Positions 24,507 through 32,006 of a stretch of DNA of 54,784 nt are shown piece after piece. This DNA is from an uncultured Clostridia bacterium (lineage in GTDB: Bacteria > Bacillota > Clostridia > Lachnospirales > Anaerotignaceae): contig CALCGT010000072.1 in the NCBI GenBank assembly GCA_937901125.1, forward strand, positions 1 to 54,784, in the 5' to 3' direction. How positions within the stretch are numbered: the stretch's first letter is position 1; each line of letters begins with the position of its first letter. Below the pieces are notes generated by a model. That model saw only the letters and a list, made by a program, of their open reading frames with translations, had not been told where the DNA came from and ran no database searches. Both the position numbers and the translations under genes were made by a program.

Positions 24507-25055
24507 TTATTTTTTAATTTCAGGGTAAGGGATAAATTCCTTTGGCGGGTCAGGATGTTCCCCAATGGATTTTTCCATCCAGACCATCCCCAGCCACTGC
24601 CCCAACTTATAGGCGCAGTCGGTGAATTTTCCCACCTGCTGATAACCCATAGCTTGATGAAAAGCGATGCTGTGGGGGTTTGGATAGGCGATGCAGGCAT
24701 TCACATTCTGCACGTTCTGCTTCCGCAAAGCTTCTTCCAAAGCAGTATAGAGCAGCTTTCCGATGCCCTTTCCTCTTTCGTCCATTTTCAGATAGACCGT
24801 TGCCTCTGCCGACCAGATATAGGCCCTTCTGGCATGGAAAGAAGAAGCATAGGCATAGCCAAGGATCTTCCCATCCTCCACCGCCGCAAAATAAGGATAG
24901 CGTTCCAGTGTATTGCGGATGCGCCCACGGAATTCCTCCAGAGAAGGCACATCATATTCATAAGTCACCGTAGTTTCTGTCACATAGGGGGCGTAAATCC
25001 CAAGCAGTTCCTCTGCATCCCCTTCCGTCACAGGTCTGATAATGATTTCTCCCAT
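24507..25055 (-). CDS. GNAT family N-acetyltransferase (phosphinothricin acetyltransferase-like)
   Basis: The 182-residue protein follows the PAT/Bar subfamily order: IIIRPVTEGDAEELLGIYAPYV, then TTVTYEYDVPSLEEF, then the acetyl-CoA loop VYLKMDERGKGIGKLLYTAL and a final NVNACIAYPNPHSIAFHQAMGY motif typical of that subfamily. Members acetylate phosphinothricin, methionine sulfoximine or amino acids; the natural substrate is unknown. Start ATG 25055 follows AAAGGAG. It lies downstream of the rubredoxin gene, beyond the terminator. Confidence 0.85.
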   Translation of the reverse strand: MGEIIIRPVTEGDAEELLGIYAPYVTETTVTYEYDVPSLEEFRGRIRNTLERYPYFAAVEDGKILGYAYASSFHARRAYIWSAEATVYLKMDERGKGIGKLLYTALEEALRKQNVQNVNACIAYPNPHSIAFHQAMGYQQVGKFTDCAYKLGQWLGMVWMEKSIGEHPDPPKEFIPYPEIKK

Positions 25056-25113
25056 ACTCTCTCTCCTTTCTTTTGTTTTTCTGATTGTACTCTTTTTTCT
25101 CTTCCTTGTCATT

Positions 25114-25153
25114 AAAAAAAGCCTTGGAGATTCTATCCCCCAAGGCTTTTTTT
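25114..25153. terminator. Bidirectional terminator
   Basis: AAAAAAAGCCTTGG pairs perfectly with CCAAGGCTTTTTTT around a 12-base loop. It lies at the 3' end of the rubredoxin gene (its last bases overlap the stop). Confidence 0.85.
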
Positions 25154-25334
25154 ACGCTTTGATGGTCGTTGTGGCTTCAACCAACGCAAAGGCTTCTTTA
25201 TTGACGCCGCAAATGGGGCAGACGTAATCCTCCGGCAAGTCCTGCCATTCCGTCATCTCAGGGATGCCGGTTTCCGGTTCACCCTTTGCTTCATCATAAA
25301 TATAGTCACAGGTATTACATTTGTATTTTTTCAC
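25152..25334 (-). CDS. Rubredoxin
   Basis: This 60-residue one-iron electron carrier has the two CxxC-type ligand pairs, CNTCDYIYDEAKG and YVCPICGVNKEAF, and the usual aromatic core (Y, W, F). Rubredoxins pass electrons to oxygen- or peroxide-detoxifying reductases in anaerobes. I place the start at GTG 25334, which has AAGGGAG 8 bases upstream; the frame open upstream of it is not rubredoxin-like. Confidence 0.95.
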   Translation of the reverse strand: MKKYKCNTCDYIYDEAKGEPETGIPEMTEWQDLPEDYVCPICGVNKEAFALVEATTTIKA

Positions 25335-25380
25335 CCATACCACTCCCTTCTTAAGGAAAGTATGACCCAAAAAAACTGTT

Positions 25381-26568
25381 TTATCCTTCTTTCAGAATAT
25401 CCTGTAAAAAGCTTTCCGCTTCAAAATTCGCATCCAGCCCCAGATAATCGGAAACGGTCTGCCCTAGGTCTGCGAAAGTCTTTCTCACGCCCAAGTCAAC
25501 GCCTTCCCTGATATGCTTGCCGTATACCAGCAGTGGTACATATTCTCTGGAGTGGTCTGTACTGGGTGTGGTAGGGTCACAGCCATGGTCTGCCGTAATG
25601 AACAGAATATCCTCTTCCTTCATCTGCGCCATGATCTCCGGCAGCTTCCCATCGAAATATTCTAGTGCAGACGCATAACCCTCCACATCGTTTCTATGGC
25701 CATAGATCATATCCGTGTCCACCAGATTGGTAAACAAAATGCCTTCAAATTCCTCTTTGGCATACTGGATGGTCTTTTCGATGCCGTCATTGTTGTTTGT
25801 GGTATGGTCTGTACGGGTCATGCCGCGGTGTTCGAAAATATCTTCTATTTTGCCCACTGCCGTCACGTTCATTCCCTTTTCTTTTGCCAGATCCAGAATG
25901 GTCACACCGGTAGGCTCCAGGGAAAAGTCTCTTCTATTTTTGGTACGGGTAAACGCGCCGTTTTCGCTGCCAATAAAGGGTCTGGCAATGACACGGGCCA
26001 CGCCATATTCCCCCGTCAGGATCTTTCTAGCCTTTTCGCAGATTTCGTACAGCTTTTCCACAGGAATGATCTCTTCATGGGCTGCAATCTGGAACACGCT
26101 GTCCGCAGAAGTGTACACGATGGGATATCCCGTTTTCATGTGTTCTTCCCCCAGCACATTGATGATTTCTGTGCCCGATGCGGAATAGTTCCCCAATGTT
26201 TTTGTGCCGATGGCTGCTTCAAAAGCATCCATGACTTCTTTGGGAAAGCCGGTTTCCGTATAGGTAGGGAAAGGCTTTGCCGTGATGATGCCTGCCATTT
26301 CCCAGTGGCCTGTGGTGGTATCCTTGCCGATAGATCTTTCCCCCATCTTACCAAAAGCCCCCTTGGGTGCATCCACTTTGCCCAACAGTTCGATATCTTC
26401 CCCCTGAATATTGCCCAAGCCAAGGGCGCAGAGATTTTTCAAATTGGTCTGAGGTCTTGCTTTTTTGATGTTTACCAGCGTATTGCTGCCAACATCGCCG
26501 AATTTCGCCGCATCAGGCAGTTCCCCGATGCCCACGCTGTCCAGCACGATAATGATCGCTCGTTTCAT
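25381..26568 (-). CDS. deoB: Phosphopentomutase
   Basis: DeoB interconverts (deoxy)ribose-1-phosphate and -5-phosphate. The 395-residue protein of the alkaline-phosphatase superfamily has its N-terminal metal-binding aspartate (VLDSVGIGELPDA), the phosphorylated threonine region (GKDTTTGHWEMAG) and C-terminal metal ligands (ITADHGCDPTTPSTDHSREYVP). It sits four bases after pdp, whose product supplies the pentose-1-phosphate, so the pair feeds nucleosides into the pentose phosphate pathway. The ribosome site overlaps the pdp stop. Confidence 0.95.
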   Translation of the reverse strand: MKRAIIIVLDSVGIGELPDAAKFGDVGSNTLVNIKKARPQTNLKNLCALGLGNIQGEDIELLGKVDAPKGAFGKMGERSIGKDTTTGHWEMAGIITAKPFPTYTETGFPKEVMDAFEAAIGTKTLGNYSASGTEIINVLGEEHMKTGYPIVYTSADSVFQIAAHEEIIPVEKLYEICEKARKILTGEYGVARVIARPFIGSENGAFTRTKNRRDFSLEPTGVTILDLAKEKGMNVTAVGKIEDIFEHRGMTRTDHTTNNNDGIEKTIQYAKEEFEGILFTNLVDTDMIYGHRNDVEGYASALEYFDGKLPEIMAQMKEEDILFITADHGCDPTTPSTDHSREYVPLLVYGKHIREGVDLGVRKTFADLGQTVSDYLGLDANFEAESFLQDILKEG

Positions 26569-26572
26569 ATGC

Positions 26573-27889
26573 TCAATCCTCCTGTCTGATGATTTTCCAA
26601 ATCAGCGGCGGCTGCTTTGCCAGCTGTTTTTTCTCGATGGTAATTGCTTCTTTCAGGAAAGCCGTAGCAGAACGGCATTTTTCCTCACTTTTACTATATA
26701 CGATAGCAAGAGTATCTCCTGTTGCAATTGCATCACCTGTACGTTTTTTCATCACAATGCCGGCGCCAAAGTCCAAGGGCTGTCCCTTGAACATACGTCC
26801 TGCCCCTGTTTCCTGAGACGCTCTGCCGATGCGTGCCGTATCCATACGGGTGATGTACCCGTCTTTTTCTGCCTTTACCTCCAGCTGCACAGGGGACAAA
26901 GGCAGTAATTCGTAGTTGTCAATGATATGCACATCGCCCCCCTGCTGTGCTAGCAATTCTCTGAATTTGGCAAGTCCCTTGCCGTTTTTGATCTGCTCCA
27001 GCAAAAGGGTTTTGCCCTCTTCTTCCGTCTCCACTCTTCCTGCCAGCAGCAGCATATTCGCCCCCAGAATCAGGGAAACCTCCAACAGATCGCCGCCAAC
27101 GTTGCCCTTCAGCACCTCCATGGCTTCTATCACTTCTAGGCTGTTGCCGATATACATGCCCAGGGGCTGATCCATGCCGCTGATGACTGCCGTCACCTTT
27201 CTGCCAACGTGCCTGCCCATATCCGCCATGGTAGTTGCCAGCCGTTCCGCGCTTTCCAAATCCTTCATGAATGCACCGCTGCCGCATTTTACATCCAGCA
27301 CGATACCATCTGCCCCTGCCGCGATTTTCTTGGACATGATGCTTGCCGCAATCAATGGAATACTGTCTACTGTCCCGGTTACATCCCGCAGGGCATAAAG
27401 CTTCTTATCTGCAGGGGTCAGGTCGTCGGTCTGGCTCATCAGCACAATGCCGCTTTCCCTGCCAAAGCGCAGAGCTTCTTCCTCCGTCACATCCACCCGA
27501 AAACCAGGAATGGATTCCAGCTTATCAATGGTGCCGCCAGAAAAGCCAAGGCCCCGTCCACTCATTTTTACCACAGGCACCCCAACGGAAGCCACCAGAG
27601 GAGCTAAAATCAGGGTTGTCGTATCTGCCACGCCGCCGGTGCTGTGCTTATCCACCTTGAACCCCTCCACCGAGGACAGGGCGAACATACCGCCAGAGTG
27701 GGCCATTTCCATGGTCAGGTGGGCAGTTTCCTCCGCATCCATGCCATTGAGCAAGATCGCCATCAGCAGGGAGGAAATCTGATAATCGGGCAAAGAACCA
27801 TCTGTCACGCCTTTTACAAAAAACGCAATTTCTTCCTTTGTCATTTTTTTGCCGTCTCTTTTCTTAATAATGATATCCACAAAATTCAT
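26573..27889 (-). CDS. pdp: Pyrimidine-nucleoside phosphorylase
   Basis: This enzyme splits uridine, thymidine and deoxyuridine with phosphate into base and pentose-1-phosphate. The 438-residue product has the phosphate-binding loop KHSTGGVADTTTLI, the pyrimidine-site GRGLGFSGGTIDKLESIPG motif and the conserved metal-linked GSGAFMKDLESAE part. It starts at ATG 27889, preceded by AAGGAGG. Organised as pdp-deoB in one unit; a deo regulator is not in this window. Confidence 0.95.
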   Translation of the reverse strand: MNFVDIIIKKRDGKKMTKEEIAFFVKGVTDGSLPDYQISSLLMAILLNGMDAEETAHLTMEMAHSGGMFALSSVEGFKVDKHSTGGVADTTTLILAPLVASVGVPVVKMSGRGLGFSGGTIDKLESIPGFRVDVTEEEALRFGRESGIVLMSQTDDLTPADKKLYALRDVTGTVDSIPLIAASIMSKKIAAGADGIVLDVKCGSGAFMKDLESAERLATTMADMGRHVGRKVTAVISGMDQPLGMYIGNSLEVIEAMEVLKGNVGGDLLEVSLILGANMLLLAGRVETEEEGKTLLLEQIKNGKGLAKFRELLAQQGGDVHIIDNYELLPLSPVQLEVKAEKDGYITRMDTARIGRASQETGAGRMFKGQPLDFGAGIVMKKRTGDAIATGDTLAIVYSKSEEKCRSATAFLKEAITIEKKQLAKQPPLIWKIIRQED

Positions 27890-27997
27890 AAGGAATCCTC
27901 CTTCCGAATATAAAATCCATATCACGGTAACATAAGTCTACCACAAAAAGTTATAAATTACGATACCTTTGCGTTAGTCTTTCTTCCAACAAAAAAA

Positions 27998-28017
27998 GAC
28001 CGCTCCAAGGAACGATC
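27998..28017 (-). terminator. Terminator after the sulfite-reductase-like fusion gene
   Basis: GATCGTTCC and GGAGCGGTC form a 9-bp stem with two wobble pairs on the minus strand, followed by TTTTTTT. It is placed 20 bases after the stop. Confidence 0.65.
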
Positions 28018-28037
28018 TCTCTTCATTCATATTTTTA

Positions 28038-29396
28038 TCAGCAGGTTGCACCACCAACCACATTCAGGCCAAGGATCTCTGCCTTCTTTGCCAACAATTC
28101 ATTCCCCAGCAATATTTCCTGGGCTTTGTCGAAGCCGATACGTTCAATCGTATCTGCAAAACGTTCGCCGGGTTTACCTTCGGAACGGAACAACAGGATC
28201 GCTTTTTCTACTGTATCCAACACTTCCTGTTTCTCTGTGAAAATATTATCCAGCATCTTGCCGTGAGCCACTTTCTTGCCCCAACGACCGCCAACATATA
28301 CTTTATAACCATATTCCCCTTCATCATTACAATGGAAAGGACATTTGCCTACACAGCGACCGCAGTGGTTGCACAGTTCTTCATTGATGACCAGTTTGCC
28401 GTCTGCATCTCTTGTAGCAGCATGGATCGGACAAGTTGATTCAATCTGACATTTTTTGCAGGAACGGCACTGATCTGCATGATACTGAGGCACACGGGCA
28501 CCAACAATGCCCAAGTCGTTCAGGTCGGGTTTGACGCAGTTATTAGGGCAGCCACCTGTTGCGATTTTGAATTTATGAGGCAATGCCACATTATGATAGC
28601 CATTGAAGAAACGTTCGTGGATTTCCTCGCTCAGTGCATAAGTGTCATACAGACCATACTGGCATGTTGTGCCTTTGCAGGAAACGATGGGACGTACCTT
28701 ACTGCCTGTGCCGCCTGTTGTCAGTCCAGCTTTCGCCAGATGGGCACGGAATGCATCGATATCATTATAGTCGATACCGGAAACTTCCACTGTCAGGCGT
28801 GTTGTCATCATCATCTTGCCATCCCCATACATTTTTGCGGCTTCTGCGATGGCTGCACATTCTTCTGTTGTGATGCGGCCATTGCGAGTAATCACACGAC
28901 CATTGAATTTATTTGTGCCCTTATGCTGCAAAAAGCCCAGGCCTTTTATACGTTTGATATCTTCGGGGCTCAGGGTGCAGACTTCTGCCGCCGGGGCTTC
29001 TGTTTTACCTTCCAGTTTATTGATGAAGCCTTCCAGGGCTTCTGCGGCTAGTTCTACAGCAGCGACGCAGCGTTTTTCCTCTGTCTTGTATTTTGCTGCC
29101 AGAGGTGCACATTCCGTTGTGCCGCAGGCCATTTTTTCTTCAAAAACAGGAACGAACGCAGCACACAGCTCCTTCAGATCCTCTCTCTCTATATACATAC
29201 GGCTCAATACACCAATGGCACCAGAAAGGGCACCGCAGGTACCGCCCATACCCATACCGGTACGGAAGCCCACAAACAGCTTGATCGCATCTTCTGCCAT
29301 CCCTAGGCTGTATACATCGTTGGCTGCCATCAAAATCGCTTCGGCACAGCTTTTATCCAATGTACCATAGTAGTAAGCAGCTTTTTCTCTCAGCAT
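28038..29396 (-). CDS. C_GCAxxG_C_C family domain fused to a nitrite/sulfite reductase-like iron-sulfur protein
   Basis: The 452-residue protein has two parts. Residues 1-110 match the C_GCAxxG_C_C family (SCAEAILMAANDVY, then FRTGMGMGGTCGALSGAIGVLS). The rest is like anaerobic sulfite reductase subunit C: TTECAPLA..., SCKGTTCQYG and GGCPNNCVKPD (siroheme/4Fe-4S ligand pattern), then a two-cluster ferredoxin (CRSCKKCQ...CP and CNHCGRCVGKCPF). It could reduce sulfite or a related substrate with ferredoxin-type electrons. It lies 36 bases after a TauE/SafE permease gene, which is a sulfite/sulfonate exporter family, supporting a sulfur role. The exact reaction is unproven. Confidence 0.75.
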   Translation of the reverse strand: MLREKAAYYYGTLDKSCAEAILMAANDVYSLGMAEDAIKLFVGFRTGMGMGGTCGALSGAIGVLSRMYIEREDLKELCAAFVPVFEEKMACGTTECAPLAAKYKTEEKRCVAAVELAAEALEGFINKLEGKTEAPAAEVCTLSPEDIKRIKGLGFLQHKGTNKFNGRVITRNGRITTEECAAIAEAAKMYGDGKMMMTTRLTVEVSGIDYNDIDAFRAHLAKAGLTTGGTGSKVRPIVSCKGTTCQYGLYDTYALSEEIHERFFNGYHNVALPHKFKIATGGCPNNCVKPDLNDLGIVGARVPQYHADQCRSCKKCQIESTCPIHAATRDADGKLVINEELCNHCGRCVGKCPFHCNDEGEYGYKVYVGGRWGKKVAHGKMLDNIFTEKQEVLDTVEKAILLFRSEGKPGERFADTIERIGFDKAQEILLGNELLAKKAEILGLNVVGGATC

Positions 29397-29432
29397 TGTT
29401 ACTCCCCCTTTATCCTCTTGCGTTTATCCTCA

Positions 29433-30217
29433 TTAACCTAAAAATTTTACAATATTAAATACATTGACGGCCATAATCAACACCATCACTCCCTCCAGAC
29501 AAATGGTAGCCTGTCGGTTATTGATCTTTTTGTTCATTCTTCTGCCGGCTTCGCTGCCCAGAATTCCCAAAACCATCATCCCTGCCAGCAGGAGGGGGTC
29601 AAACTGGGAATACCGCTGCCCCAAACCGTTTTCAGTGTGCTTGTCAGCTGACTGAGCAAAACAATGAAAAGACTGTTCTGTGTAGCTTTCTTCGCGGGCA
29701 TGGAAAAATAATAACTCAGTACAGCCACATTGAAAGGCCCGCCGCCGATACCAAGAAAGGACCCCAGCACCCCCAGCAGCAAACCAATGATCAGACGAAA
29801 CGCCTGGGATGTCACATACCGGCTTTGGATCTTGTCCTTTTTCAAGGTATAGATCAGTGTCGCCAATGTTGCGGCGAAAAGCAGCGCTGCCTGCACGCCG
29901 CCAGCCATATCCTGATCGGCAAAAAGCCCCGATACCATGGAAAACAGCTGTTTGCCCAAAATACCGCCTATGGAAGCCCCAATGGCTAAAACCACCCTGG
30001 TCTTAAATTCCAACACTGATTCTTTTTTAACGATATCTTTCCCAACACTCCAAAAGGTCATGGCAATAACCGTGCAGCCTGATAAAAAAGTGATGGTGGA
30101 GACAGACATGAGTCCTGTCGCATCCAGTACAGGCTTGATGATGATGCCGCCGCCCATACCGCCGATGGTTCCGATAAAGCAGGCGAAAAATGTAACGATA
30201 CCGCAGAACAGTAACAT
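29433..30217 (-). pseudogene. TauE/SafE family permease (sulfite exporter-like), frameshifted
   Basis: The first frame gives most of a polytopic permease (about six helices, with the family motif LGVLGSFLGIGGGPFNVAVL) and then runs to a stop just past the break. The second frame carries the last part (GMMVLGILGSEAGRRMNKKI...VMVLIMAVNVFNIV). They meet at a C5 run (G 29594-29598 on the plus strand). One extra C gives a normal 261-residue protein. TauE/SafE members export sulfite, sulfoacetate or small organic anions. The start is ATG 30217 with GGAAGGAG. It heads an operon with the sulfite-reductase-like fusion. Confidence 0.8.
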
Positions 30218-30257
30218 TTTCCTGCACTCCTTCCAATAAAATGACTTTCTGCTTGTC

Positions 30258-30286
30258 ATTATATGCCCTTCTATTTAATAAGTCAA
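30258..30286 (-). promoter_or_regulatory. Strong sigma-A promoter of the sulfite-related operon
   Basis: On the minus strand TTGACT (30281-30286), 17 bases, TATAAT (30258-30263). It lies about 40 bases before the permease start. The palindrome and repeats next to it overlap its -35 box. Confidence 0.8.
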
Positions 30287-30327
30287 TATTATTGATAATT
30301 AAATAACAATAACATTAAATTATTGAT
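30283..30327. promoter_or_regulatory. Operator-like repeats at the sulfite-operon promoter
   Basis: A perfect 13-bp palindrome TCAATA-T-TATTGA (30283-30295) overlaps the -35 box. ATTATTGAT is repeated at 30288-30296 and 30319-30327, 31 bp apart (about three helix turns), which suits side-by-side binding of a regulator. The region is very AT-rich, so some of this could be chance. Confidence 0.5.
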
Positions 30328-30378
30328 TTATAATTCAGAGTTATGCTGACATTTTTCGCCATTTTTTCACAAACAAAA

Positions 30379-30404
30379 AAAGGATATCCATTGGGATATC
30401 CTTT
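30379..30404 (-). terminator. Terminator of rpsT
   Basis: The perfect 11-bp stem AAAGGATATCC / GGATATCCTTT lies 15 bases after the rpsT stop. On the minus strand it is followed by a T-run. Confidence 0.85.
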
Positions 30405-30419
30405 GCAATCACCTTCTAA

Positions 30420-30680
30420 TTACAGGCTGTTTACCAGTCTTGTCAGGGAAGATTTTTTTCTAGCCACTGCGTTTTTGTGGTAGATGCCTTTGATGTATGC
30501 TCTGTCGATTGCGGATACAGCGTTTTTCAGAGCTACTGTAGCTGTTTCTTTATCACCAGCGTTTACAGCAACGATTACTTTCTTCATAGCTGTTTTCACC
30601 TGAGATTTGATCATTTTGTTTCTCAGTGTTTTTTTGTTGATTACTTTGATTCTTTTCTTAGCAGATTTGATATTAGCCAA
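30420..30680 (-). CDS. rpsT: 30S ribosomal protein S20
   Basis: S20 binds 16S rRNA early in small-subunit assembly. The 86-residue basic, alpha-helical protein has the typical N-terminus (MANIKSAKKRIKVINKKTLRNKMIKSQ). It begins at 30680, is preceded by TAGGAGGAAATT and ends in ...SSLTRLVNSL. Its neighbour gpr is the usual partner in Firmicutes. A long, structured 5' leader lies upstream (separate entry), so it may be autoregulated. Confidence 0.97.
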   Translation of the reverse strand: MANIKSAKKRIKVINKKTLRNKMIKSQVKTAMKKVIVAVNAGDKETATVALKNAVSAIDRAYIKGIYHKNAVARKKSSLTRLVNSL

Positions 30681-30842
30681 TGTAATTTCCTCCTAAAAAT
30701 ACTTTAAATGTGGTTTTTTCTGTTCGATATTGGGGAATATCGCTCTTTCATCTTACTATTAACCACCTTTGAGGGCTTCTCCCTCCGACACGGTTTGGGG
30801 CATTTTTTCACACTCTCTCGAGCACCCCATGGTTAACTCAAC
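30681..30842 (-). promoter_or_regulatory. Structured 5' leader of rpsT (candidate ribosomal-protein leader)
   Basis: Between promoter and start the 160-base transcript can fold into a junction. A closing stem TTAACCA/TGGTTAA (30830-30836 with 30759-30765) encloses two hairpins: TGGGG/CCCCA (30796-30800 with 30825-30829) and GAGGG/CCCTC (30771-30775 with 30781-30785). A further hairpin CGATATT/AATATCG (30725-30742) lies just before the ribosome site. There is no T-run. Such multi-branched leaders are typical of autoregulated ribosomal protein genes. Confidence 0.5.
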
Positions 30843-30848
30843 GGATAT

Positions 30849-30877
30849 ATTTTACCCTATGAACAGGAATAAGTCAA
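30849..30877 (-). promoter_or_regulatory. Promoter of rpsT
   Basis: TTGACT (30872-30877), exactly 17 bases, TAAAAT (30849-30854) on the minus strand. Predicted transcript start near 30842. It overlaps the 5' region of the divergent gpr gene. Confidence 0.8.
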
Positions 30878-30934
30878 TGAATACTTTTCAAAACTACGAA
30901 AAAAATAAACAAAAAGCAGAAAGGCTGTGAATCC

Positions 30935-31948
30935 ATGAAGCAGAAAAAAGAAAATTCGGTCAAACTCTCCTTCTCTGTTCGGACAGACCTTGCCATCGAA
31001 GCCCGCGAGCTGGCACAGCGTGAGGCTGCCAAAGCCGATGAGGTAGAAGGCGTAGAGGTGGAAACAGAGGAACAGGCGGAATATTCCCTCACCCATGTGC
31101 GCATCGTTTCCCCCCAGGGCAGCCAGCGCATGGGCAAGCCTATGGGCAATTATATCACATTGGAATCGGAAAAGCTAAAGGAAAATGATGTGGAATGCCA
31201 CGAAAGGCTCATGGCCATTCTGGCGAAAAATATTCGTTCTCTAGCAAAGCTGAAGGAGGATGACTGCATCCTGGTGGCAGGCTTGGGCAACTGGAACATC
31301 ACCCCCGATGCGTTGGGGCCCAAGGTAGTCGCCAAAATTTTAGTGACCCGCCATCTACAGGGCACTTTACCAGAGGAGATTGAGCAGACGGTACGTCCCG
31401 TTGCAGCCATCAGCCCCGGTGTCATGGGCATCACCGGCATCGAAACCGGCGAGATCATCAAGGGCATCGTGGATAAGCTACACCCCTCCCTGCTCATCGC
31501 CATTGATGCCTTGGCTGCCCGCCATTCCAAGCGCATCAACGCCGCCATCCAGATGAGTGATACGGGCGTTGCCCCCGGCGCAGGGGTCGGCAACCGGCGG
31601 ATGATGCTGGATGAAGAAAGCCTTGGCATTCCCGTCATCGCCATTGGCGTGCCGACTGTGGTAGATGCCGCCACCCTCGTCAACGATACCATGGATCGCA
31701 TCTTAGGGGAAATGATCCAGCAAACGGAAACGGGCAGCGAATTTTATCAGACCCTCCGCTCTCTGGAGCAGGAGGAAAAATACCAGATGATTGCTGAAAT
31801 TTTAGACCCCTATACAGGAAATATGTTCGTCACCCCCAAGGAGGTGGATGCCGTGGTAGATCGTCTGGCAAATATCATCGCCAACAGCATCAATATCGCC
31901 CTCCACCCCGGCGTTACCATGGAAGATATCAATAAATATAATTCCTAA
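30935..31948 (+). CDS. gpr: Germination protease GPR
   Basis: GPR (peptidase family A25) degrades small acid-soluble spore proteins during germination, so this organism probably forms endospores. The 337-residue zymogen starts MKQKKENSVKLSFSVRTDLAIEA; the RTDLAIEA region is the self-cleavage site and mimics the substrate site. The TGIETGEIIKGIVDK motif and the long C-terminal half (VTPKEVDAVVDRLANIIA) are normal. A ribosome site (AAAGGCTGTG) precedes ATG 30935. A forespore-type promoter is expected but I cannot identify it with confidence. Confidence 0.95.
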   Translation: MKQKKENSVKLSFSVRTDLAIEARELAQREAAKADEVEGVEVETEEQAEYSLTHVRIVSPQGSQRMGKPMGNYITLESEKLKENDVECHERLMAILAKNIRSLAKLKEDDCILVAGLGNWNITPDALGPKVVAKILVTRHLQGTLPEEIEQTVRPVAAISPGVMGITGIETGEIIKGIVDKLHPSLLIAIDALAARHSKRINAAIQMSDTGVAPGAGVGNRRMMLDEESLGIPVIAIGVPTVVDAATLVNDTMDRILGEMIQQTETGSEFYQTLRSLEQEEKYQMIAEILDPYTGNMFVTPKEVDAVVDRLANIIANSINIALHPGVTMEDINKYNS

Positions 31949-31953
31949 AAAAG

Positions 31954-31981
31954 AAAAGCCCGGACAAAAGTCTGGGCTTTT
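31954..31981. terminator. Bidirectional terminator between gpr and pncB
   Basis: AAAAGCCCGGAC and GTCTGGGCTTTT form a 12-bp stem with a wobble pair and AAAA loop. It serves both convergent genes. Confidence 0.85.
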
Positions 31982-32006
31982 ATAATATCAAAATCAGGGT
32001 TTCCAA

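Noticed and set aside
30850..30934. A forespore (sigma-G) promoter for gpr
   Set aside because: Some weak -35/-10-like bases are present, but spacing and sequence do not match well enough to call.
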